A stretch of DNA of 26,701 nucleotides from Chara braunii (Eukaryota > Streptophyta > Charophyceae > Charales > Characeae): the NCBI GenBank assembly GCA_003427395.1, contig BFEA01000138.1, positions 2,540,492-2,567,192 on the forward strand, given 5' to 3'. Shown here piece after piece: positions 20,382 to 26,701 of this stretch. The position numbers were made by a program, and so were the translations under genes. Below the pieces are notes generated by a model. The model ran no database searches. It saw nothing but the letters and a program-made list of their open reading frames with translations, and was not told the origin of the DNA. How positions within the stretch are numbered: the stretch's first letter is position 1; each line of letters opens with the position of its first letter.

Positions 20382-20783
20382 CTTCGGAAAAACGCTTTGA
20401 TAAATCAGAATACAAGCTCCGCATGCTTCAGGAAAAATGCTTTCCAGGATGTATATGATCGCTTTTTCGACGCCTCCTAGATGAACCTGGACGCAATTAC
20501 GGAAGGTGATGGGCGTGTGGTCGGTTAGCCTCTTCCTGAAGAAGAGTACCGTTGCGCAGCCGATCGAAATGCGTAGAGGGATGTGCGGGTTCTGTGGGCG
20601 TACTCGCGCTAGGACTTTTTCCACCATCTCTGGACGTATTTGCGGCCCCAGGTTCATCCAGGCCGGGTCGGAAAAGCGATCATGTTCATCCAGGAAAGCC
20701 CTACCGGTAGTGTGACTACGCCCCCTGAGAACTAACCATGCGGAGCTTGTATTCTGATGATCTATCAAAGCGTTTCTCCGAAG
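20382..20783. repeat. ~400 bp imperfect inverted repeat (foldback element or inverted duplication)
   Basis: Outer arms: CTTCGGAAAAACGCTTTGAT...CAGAATACAAGCTCCGCATG (20382-20425) pairs with 20736-20783, differing by few bases. Inner arms: GCTTTCC(A/T)GGATG, ATGATCGCTTTT, GATGAACCTGG and CGCAA(T/A)TACG recur in inverted order (about 20438-20500 against 20636-20699). The right arm has about 24 extra bases, including CTACCGGTAG. A 129-codon minus-strand frame crosses the whole structure but is explained by it. An A-rich run precedes the left end. Confidence 0.7.
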
Positions 20784-20924
20784 CCAAATTGCTTTGCTCT
20801 TTTCATCTCTTATTCATCTCTTAATCATATCATCATCATCATCATCATTTTCTTGTCATCATAACTATTTTCCACCATATTTCGTTCTTTTTTTTTGTAA
20901 TAGCAAAAAGTTTGTTATGAGTCG

Positions 20925-20980
20925 GGAATTCGAATTCAAAAAAAAAAAAAAAAAAAAAAAAAATCGAATTCGAATTCGAA
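20925..20980. repeat. A26 run flanked by GAATTCGAATTC palindromes
   Basis: GAATTCGAATTC precedes and TCGAATTCGAATTCGAA follows a run of 26 A (20938-20963). The block is nearly symmetric apart from the A run. Confidence 0.8.
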
Positions 20981-21086
20981 ATTTCTTGCGACACAGTGCC
21001 GACACGTAACTGACTTACACAACAAGCCGAGGCAGTGTGTGTGCGACTACGCCTGCAGGTAGGTAGGTGACCGGATATGAAGAAGA

Positions 21087-21106
21087 GGGGGGGGGGGGGG
21101 GGGGGG
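21087..21106. repeat. Poly-G run, 20 nt
   Basis: Uninterrupted G run within a segment that follows a short GTAGGTAGGT stretch. Confidence 0.9.
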
Positions 21107-21373
21107 CCTAGAGGCCTACGGCCCTCTTTTCTTAGCTGGTTGGAAGGGGTTGGTGGTGGTCCCGCAAGGCGTAGCAGTCTGGGGAGAAGCCCCCTGAGGA
21201 GGACTGCCAGGAGCGCAGCAGCCGGATACCTGATATGATTAGCGGAAACGCCTCAGTGAAATTGCGATGAAGTTTCATACTGGGAACTGTACATGATACG
21301 GAGAGAAGTAAAATGCATATATCTATCGATGCTTGTACGAGAAGCAGTCTATGTATTCGCACTGTTTTTTTTT

Positions 21374-21440
21374 TACTTCCATATTTCCATCGTGTTTCCA
21401 CATTTCCATCGTGTTTCCACATTTCTATCACGCTATATCC
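21374..21440. repeat. Minisatellite of ~18 bp TTCCATCGTGTTTCCACA units
   Basis: About three tandem units decay towards the right (TTTCTATCACGCTATATCCACA). No gene context. Confidence 0.75.
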
Positions 21441-21744
21441 ACATTTTCGTCTCGTCCCCGATTGCCAGCTGTCACGTTGTCGGCGGGGTGTCAGAAGTCG
21501 GCGCGGGGTGTTCTTTGCGTCTTCGTCGATTCGGACTTCCAGCATCTGTGTGTTATAACCTTCGAAGGTTGGTCGAAGGTTCATCGTATTTTCGTTTCTA
21601 CTTCCGTGTTTAGACTCCTACTTCGATATAGATTAGATTACCACCTCTTCTTAGATACTTTGTCGGAGGTTTGTCGATTACTCGCTGCCGCTTCGTCGAA
21701 GGTTCTTGCATTGCAGCCCCTCGACCATGACAACGTTGCAATCC

Positions 21745-21925
21745 GCGTCGCCGTCATCATCGCGAGGAGGACCATCATCATCTTCATCATCATCGCCATA
21801 TCCATCATCATCTTCACGATGGCGATCATCAGCATCATCTTCCGCCATCGCCATCATCCTCGTCTTCGTTCTTCTTCTTCTTCTTCTTCTTATGGCTTCT
21901 GTAGTCTTCTTCTTCCTTCTTCCGT
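21745..21925. repeat. Degenerate ATC/TTC trinucleotide array
   Basis: Repeated ATC and CATCATCTTCATC words, then CTTCTTCTT. Frames across it on both strands (poly-Ser, poly-Ile, poly-Asp/Met) are composition artefacts. Confidence 0.85.
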
Positions 21926-22097
21926 GTTGCTCTTTTCTTTCGTCATCTTCCGGCTTGGATGATCCTCCTCTTATAGTCTTGTATTTTGCTTTGGTGTTTC
22001 TTTCCTTAGCGGGAATGACAAACTCGAAATGTGGGAAAAAGCTTCCCAGCTGTGTCAATCAAATACTCCTCCGCGCTCGTTCGCAGACACCAATCGT

Positions 22098-22226
22098 GTA
22101 ACGAAGAAAGGCATTTCTTCCGCCTTTCTTAGTTACAAACACTTCCTAAAAAGTCGGGAACTCGTGTAACGAATGAACTCGGGAAGTGTTTGTAAGAGGA
22201 CGAAAGGCCAATGTCCCCGACTTTTT
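22098..22226. repeat. Hairpin followed by interleaved complementary segments
   Basis: GTAACGAAGAAAGGC (22098-22112) pairs with GCCTTTCTTAGTTAC (22122-22136), one mismatch. Then ACAAACACTTCC (22135-22146) is complementary to GGAAGTGTTTGT (22182-22193), and AAAAAGTCGGG (22148-22158) to CCCGACTTTTT (22216-22226). The order a-b-a'-b' is a pseudoknot topology rather than a nested one. Confidence 0.65.
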
Positions 22227-22287
22227 AAAACCTGCCTACGTGTCAATCTGTCAATCTGTCAATCGGGAATCTTTTGCGAACACTTAG

Positions 22288-22926
22288 CTCAACCAATCAA
22301 TCAATCAATCAACCAACCAACCAACCAACCAACCAACCAATCAATCAATCAATCAATCATCAATCAAACAACCAATCAATCAATCAAACAACCAATCAAT
22401 CAACGAACCAACCAATCAATCATTCAATCAATCAATCACTCAATCACTCGATCAATTAATCAATCAATCAGTGGGTACAAGATTTAATAAATAAATAAGA
22501 GAATGAATTAATGAATGAATCGGTCGGTCGGTTGGTCGGTTGGTCGGTTGGTCGGTCGGTCGATCGATCGATCAGTCAATCAATCAGCCAATCAATCAAT
22601 CAATTAATCAATCAATCAATCAATCAATCAATTAATCAATCAAACAGTCGACCAATTAATCAAATCGATGGAGCAGCATGGCGATGAACCAAGCGAAGTT
22701 TGTGCCTGCCCAGCTCGAACTTTCTAAACTTCATACATACATTTGATCGATATATGGATCAATGAGCCTATCAATTGTAGTCACCGCTCATGGCTTCAAC
22801 TCGAGCTCACATGCGTACCAGCGCGTATCACTTACTTTCGCGCGTATCCCCCTTCATAAAAGCGAATCTTGACCTAAGCACCAACCTGCCTCTACAGATG
22901 CATTCTACTGCTAACCAACCCCATCG

Positions 22927-22962
<36 letters not shown>

Positions 22963-23700
22963 GTGAATCGGTCAATCGGTCAATCAATCAGTCAATCAAT
23001 CAATCAATCAATCAGCCAATCAATCAAATCAATCAATCAGTCAATCAGACGGTGAAGCAATCAATTAACCCATTAAATTCCTCGATCCATCGATCGATGA
23101 GCCAATCGGTTAATCAATCAATCGATTACTTGATTAATCAATCGCTCTATCTACGAAACCAGTCGATCAATCAATGAACCAATCAATTTTCACGAAGCAT
23201 ACGTCAGCCTGGTCAATCAGTTAATCTGCCGAACCACATATTTTCCTATCTGTCTCTACGTAATTCCCACCGACCCGCCCATCTTGCTACGTACCTGGTT
23301 GTATGCTTTCATTTCACCATTCCGCCAATCGATCAATTAACCAATCACTCAGTCATCAATCAATCAAGCAATCAATCAAGCAATCAAGCAACCAAGTAAT
23401 CAATAAACCAATCGATCGTTTATTCGTGTTTGTATCCTGTTAGAAGTGGATCAACCATCATTCTATGAATCGATCGGCACAAGTTCCTACGTGCGTTCCC
23501 ATCCACGCACCCATGGTGTCTGGCTGTATACTTCTCTAGCTACCAATCTACCGACCAATCAACTTGCCAATCAATCTACCTACCATTCAACCTCCTAATC
23601 TGCCTGCCAATCAAACTATAAATTTTACCTACCAATCAACCAACCAATCAATCAACCAATCGGCCTACCAATCTATCTACTAATAGACAGTGCGGGTGCT
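22288..23700. repeat. Degenerate TCAA/CAAC tetranucleotide arrays
   Basis: Long blocks of CAAT, CAAC, GGTC/GGTT and TCGA tetramers (22288-22480, 22519-22660, 22922-23060, 23090-23180, 23325-23420, 23540-23680) are separated by short unique stretches. Strand-switching blocks (CAAT then GGTT) occur at 22519-22575. Asn/Gln/Ser/Ile-rich frames here are artefacts. Confidence 0.85.
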
Positions 23701-24054
23701 CTACCTTTGACCCTACAATTCTACCTTCCTGCCAGGCCAGGTAGACTTGTAGGGTCAAAGGTAGAGCACCCGCACTGTCTACTCGTGGGTAGATTGGTAG
23801 GCCGATTGGTTGGTTGATTGGTTGGTTGATTGGTTGGTTGATTGGTAGGTAAAATGTCTAGGTTGATTGGCAGGCAGATTAGGAGGTTGAATGGTAGGTA
23901 GATTGATTGGCAAGTTGATTGGTCGGTAGATTGGTAGCTAGAGAGAAGTATACAGCCAGGCACCATGGGTGCATGGATGGGAACGCACGTCGAAACTTGT
24001 GCCGATCGATTCATAGAATGATGGTTCATCCACGTCTAACAGGATACAAACACG
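23425..24054. repeat. 630 bp near-perfect palindrome
   Basis: The left arm (23425-23718) begins CGTGTTTGTATCCTGTTAG and ends TTTGACCCTACAA; the right arm (23747-24054) is its reverse complement with scattered substitutions and a small tetramer-number difference. The 28 nt centre itself contains CTACCT/AGGTAG. The outer parts are unique-looking sequence (TCGATCGGCACAAGTT, ACCCATGG), the inner parts CAAC/CAAT repeats. Transcripts from either strand would fold into a ~300 bp hairpin. Confidence 0.85.
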
Positions 24055-24261
24055 ATTACCTTCCTTCTTTTGTTTCTTTCTTTTTTTTTAAATCTTTTGT
24101 CGGCCATTTTTCCCTGATGTGGAATGGCATTTGTATATCGCGGGCCCTCTGTTGTGGTTCCGTTTCTTTTACTCTTGATTATAGTATTTGGATTGTTCTG
24201 ACTCCGTATCTGTTGGTAGTGTCGACAGCTTTATCTGTCCTACAAGTGAGGTTTGGTTTCC

Positions 24262-25353
24262 TCCTCCTTTTCTTTACCTCTTTGCCTTTTGGCTGCGTGC
24301 AAGTGGGTCCTTCTGACGCACGGGGATAGTGGCAGCCGGCGCTCAACCTGTCATCCACGTGGCCGGCCTTGTACGTAAGAGGTGATGAACAGGCGGAGCT
24401 TTCCTTCCTTACTTCTTTCCCTTTTCTGTTTTTTTTTTTTTGCCTTTGCGCTCCGATACAGTGTGACGATATATATACATATACTGGTAAATGTTTATAT
24501 ATTGTCACAAAGTTATCAGAGCGCAAAAGCGAAAATAACAAAAGGAAACAAAAAAGATAATCAATTCATTTTGTTATCTTCTTACTTACAACTCCCCCTG
24601 TTCAGAACCTCTCTTGCGTACAAGGCCGCCCATGTGGATGTGGTTGAGCGGCGGCTGCCCCCACCCCCATGTGTCATATCGACCCACTTGCACACAGCCA
24701 AAAGGCAAAGAGGCAAAGAAAAGAGGAAGGGAACAGCCAAATATAACAAAACAGGGGGCAACAAGATCCTGGATGACAAGCCCCACATGTAAGCACCGCC
24801 CCCAACTTCATAGGCCAAACAACGGGACAAGACTAACCAGGATATCAAAACACTCTTGCCTGCAAAAAAACGAAATCCCGAATACATATCTACATACAGC
24901 AGATGGCCTTGTTCGTCATCAAAAGACGTTGGCGGTGTTTTCATGTGGGACCTGTCATCCAGGCTCTTTTTCTTATTTGCAGGCAAGGGTGTTTTGATAT
25001 CCTGGTTGGTCTTGTCTCGTCGTTTGGCCTGTGTCGAAGGGGGCGGTGCTTGCATGTGGGACTTGTCATCTAGGATCTGTTTATGTTTGTTTCCCCCTGT
25101 TTTGTTATATTTGGCTGTTCCCTTCCTCTTTCTTTGCCTCTTTGCCTTTTGGCTGTGTGCAAGTGGGTCGATATGACACAGGGGAGTGGGGGCAGCCGCC
25201 GCTCAGCCGACATCCACGTGGGCGGCCTTGTACACAAGAGAGGTTCTGAACAGGGGGAGTTGTAAGTAAGAAGATAAAAAACGAACTTTTTTTTTTTTCG
25301 CTTTTGCGGTATGATATCTTCTTTGTGACGATATATATTGTCAAACAGAGCTG
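24262..25353. mobile_element. Three-armed foldback element
   Basis: A ~220-380 bp sequence occurs three times: plus at 24262-24480, inverted at about 24495-24868, and plus at 24976-25353. Shared words include CCTCTTTGCCTTTTGGCTG, GTGCAAGTGGGTC, CCACGTGG, GGCCTTGTAC, GAACAGG(G)GGAG, CGCTTTTGCG-like text and the end GTGACGATATATAT. Copies 1/2 and 2/3 each form a palindrome, the second with a 107 nt spacer. Frames inside (e.g. 157 codons on the minus strand at 24582-25055) follow the symmetry and show no domain. The long terminal inverted repeats resemble foldback-type transposons; the family is unknown to me. Confidence 0.75.
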
Positions 25354-25380
25354 CCCGGTAAGCCGTAGGCAGAGAGAGGG
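25345..25380 (+). repeat. Short hairpin unit, copy 2 of 3
   Basis: ACAGAGCTGCCCGGTAAGCC followed by GTAGGCAGAGAGAGGG. It directly follows the foldback element's ATATATTGTC end and precedes the hammerhead candidate by about 30 nt. Same unit as 143-200 (inverted) and 25986-26020. Confidence 0.6.
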
Positions 25381-25408
25381 AGAAGAAGACAACAAACGAG
25401 GGGCTGTG

Positions 25409-25472
25409 ACAAACTGTTTCGTCGGAGTTTCACCTACCTACTCATCAGGAGGATGAACCCTTAACAGTCTGC
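25409..25472 (-). ncRNA. Type III-like hammerhead ribozyme candidate
   Basis: On the minus strand: stem III strand GCAGACTG (25472-25465), UU (positions 16.1 and 17), stem I hairpin (25462-25449, four pairs, A-C mismatch next to the core), CTGATGA (25448-25442), stem II (25441-25421; G-C and U-A next to the core, one A-G mismatch, then two G-C pairs, 11 nt loop), GAAA (25420-25417), and CAGTTTGT (25416-25409), which pairs with the first strand over eight bp including two G-U. All invariant core bases are present, and the 10.1-11.1 and 15.2-16.2 pairs are canonical. Weak points are a GUU instead of GUC triplet and the imperfect stem I. Type III topology is that of plant retrozyme hammerheads. 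Confidence 0.5.
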
Positions 25473-25985
25473 AGAATCCCCTAATAACTGATTACACTGT
25501 AAGTGATAATCCACCTTAACTCCCGTTGAGGTTAAGCATCATCAACGACTGCCCCACAACTGATACCCCTCTGAGGTGGTGGGGACCACCAACCGCTGCC
25601 CGGCTCGCCGCAGAGTTGGAAACAAGTATAGGAAACACAGCATGATATAGACAATTTAGATTTTGGTTTCATAAGGATAAATAAGCTCAAATTAGTTAAA
25701 CGCAAGTCAACTTTGGAGACTTCCATTACTCCACAGGCCGTTGTGAAATTTCCGCCAATGTGGCCTGTGTTTTATATATGATTTTCTTTGTTAACAGGAG
25801 AATCATACTGATCATGTAAAACAAAGACCCTTAGTACAGGCGATCCTAAGTGCAACAAAGTCGCCTCTACCGGGAACGCCTTCAACTTTTTTGTCTGTGT
25901 GCTGGCACGAAGTGTGGCGTCAGAGTTTCCCGACGAAAATCAAAGCAGACTATCACTCACCCACACCAGATGGAAATATCGTCCA
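25473..25985. other. Unassigned stretch between hairpin units 2 and 3
   Basis: It contains small hairpins, e.g. GGTGGTGGGGACCACC (25575-25590) and CACAGGCC/GGCCTGTG (25732-25770), but no reading frame worth calling. The segment from unit 2 to unit 3 is about 640 bp long. Confidence 0.4.
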
Positions 25986-26020
25986 ACAGAACTGCCCTCT
26001 GAGCCGTACGCAGAGAGGGA
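25986..26020 (+). repeat. Short hairpin unit, copy 3 of 3
   Basis: ACAGAACTGCCCTCTGAGCC followed by GTACGCAGAGAGGGA. The nested CGG/CCG stem is lost. TTTGACGATATAC and a long TA run (26041-26075) follow. Confidence 0.55.
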
Positions 26021-26041
26021 GACGAGGACAATAATTTGACG

Positions 26042-26075
<34 letters not shown>

Positions 26076-26211
26076 TGATCGTGCGCTCTACATTACTGAT
26101 CGCGGTGAGATTGATCATGCCCTCTTTCGGCGGGCGGCGTCACCTAGAGAGGGTTTCTGGGTCCGACGGCTGCGAACCTTGCACCCTTCGGGCTTCAATG
26201 CAGTTTTGCCC

Positions 26212-26701
26212 ATGTCTCGATTACCGCCTCCTCGACGGCAGCCACGCCCCGATCGCTGGCGGCAAGTTGGTCCTTCCGCTGCTGCTTCTCATCATTGTGC
26301 CGTTTCTCCTCACCCGTCTCCAACTGGCGTCTCCTCTCGGGCCTTCACCATTGATATTAGCCCGGGCCCTCAACTAGCAGTACGAACAACGTTACGGCGG
26401 TTATTGACATTAGGCGCAGCGGGTTCTTGGTCCGAAGTTGTTGCTTCCATTCAGCAGGCTACGCCCGCTTGGCAAGTTCGCCTGCTGCAATGGCTGAATA
26501 TAAATGTTTCTAATGCAGACATGACTGCGGATGTCCGTGAACTTGAATGCCTTATTCGGCGATTTCAACACGTCCGACAACGATATACTGCTCATTCTCG
26601 TGACACCTTTGGAAACTTCATCAGAATTGTGCATATGCATGAGATCCTGAAGACTACTAAGTTGCGCCATGTGTTGCATTCTCCGGATGTGTGTGCATTA
26701 C
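26212..26701 (+). CDS. Unrecognised reading frame running off the window (3' partial)
   Basis: An open plus-strand frame continues without a stop from 26035 to the last base (222 codons); the only in-frame ATG is at 26212, giving at least 163 residues. The N-terminal part is basic and Pro/Ser-rich (MSRLPPPRRQPRPDRW). From about residue 68 it becomes an ordered, probably helical sequence: LRRLLTLGAAGSWSEVV, TPAWQVRLLQWLNINV, DVRELECLIRRFQHVRQRY, FGNFIRIVHMHEILKTTKL. No zinc finger, protease or transposase signature is visible. The ATG has C at -3, a weak context, so the true start or an exon boundary may be elsewhere. It could be a host exon or a transposon ORF. The length without stops argues for real or recently real coding. 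Confidence 0.45.
   Translation, partial: MSRLPPPRRQPRPDRWRQVGPSAAASHHCAVSPHPSPTGVSSRAFTIDISPGPQLAVRTTLRRLLTLGAAGSWSEVVASIQQATPAWQVRLLQWLNINVSNADMTADVRELECLIRRFQHVRQRYTAHSRDTFGNFIRIVHMHEILKTTKLRHVLHSPDVCAL

Noticed and set aside
21333-22101. Ile/Ser-rich 209- and 131-codon ORFs
   Set aside because: They run through a minisatellite and an ATC/TTC trinucleotide array. The composition is explained by the repeats.
22173-22487. Asn/Gln/Ser/Ile-rich ORFs
   Set aside because: These are translations of the CAAT/CAAC tetranucleotide array, open only because the repeat lacks stops in some frames.
24582-25055. 157-codon minus-strand ORF and its mirror-image frames on the plus strand
   Set aside because: The frames are reflections of the same foldback arms (LPFGCVQVGRYD-type text on both strands) with no domain.
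25924-25953. GTTTCCCGACGAAAATC considered as a second copy of the hammerhead near 25409
   Set aside because: There is no CTGANGA-type core on either strand within reach, and the flanks do not match the candidate.

Overview
The window is eukaryotic nuclear DNA: long mononucleotide runs, microsatellites, AT-rich gene-free stretches, nested transposons and one spliced host exon. The only recognisable host coding piece is a first exon of the splicing factor BUD31, with the wording typical of green-lineage copies. Together with the type of Penelope-like retroelement present, this makes a streptophyte alga (a Chara-like, repeat-rich genome) my best guess. That assignment is inference.

Layout. 1-1.0 kb: a terminal-inverted-repeat (TIR) element family with ends like CAGGGTCACC, plus a small hairpin unit in TA repeats. 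1.0-5.1 kb: mostly AT-rich DNA without recognisable genes; another CAGGGTCACC end lies at 3.39 kb. 5.14-5.75 kb: about five tandem monomers of ~122 bp. 6.0-6.75 kb: a cluster of hairpins sharing the loop core CCAATCTTATGG but with different, self-complementary stems. 7.2-7.56 kb: imperfect ~170 bp repeats. 7.6-10.4 kb: no recognised gene. 10.42-11.44 kb: a second long copy of the TIR family, carrying a nested 279 bp MITE with a perfect 8 bp target duplication.

12.62-18.65 kb (minus strand) is the centrepiece: a decayed Penelope-like element (PLE) in head-to-tail arrangement. A complete unit (12624-17812) is preceded by a 5'-truncated copy (17813-18649), giving ~0.84 kb pseudo-LTRs. ORF1 encodes a CCHC zinc knuckle, a Gly/Asn/Tyr-rich stretch and a coiled coil. 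ORF2 encodes an N-terminal GIY-YIG endonuclease followed by a PLE reverse transcriptase, i.e. the permuted domain order. Each pseudo-LTR carries a minimal type I hammerhead ribozyme on the element's sense strand; the two predicted cleavage sites are 5191 nt apart, one unit length.

19.5-19.64 kb: BUD31 exon 1 (plus strand) with a good splice donor; the following intronic DNA contains a 101 nt near-perfect hairpin and a ~400 bp inverted repeat. 21.1-23.7 kb: poly-G, minisatellite, trinucleotide and TCAA/CAAC tetranucleotide arrays. 23.4-24.05 kb: a 630 bp near-palindrome. 24.26-25.35 kb: a three-armed foldback structure. 25.41-25.47 kb: a second, type III-like hammerhead candidate (minus strand). 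26.2 kb to the edge: an open reading frame of unknown function running off the window.
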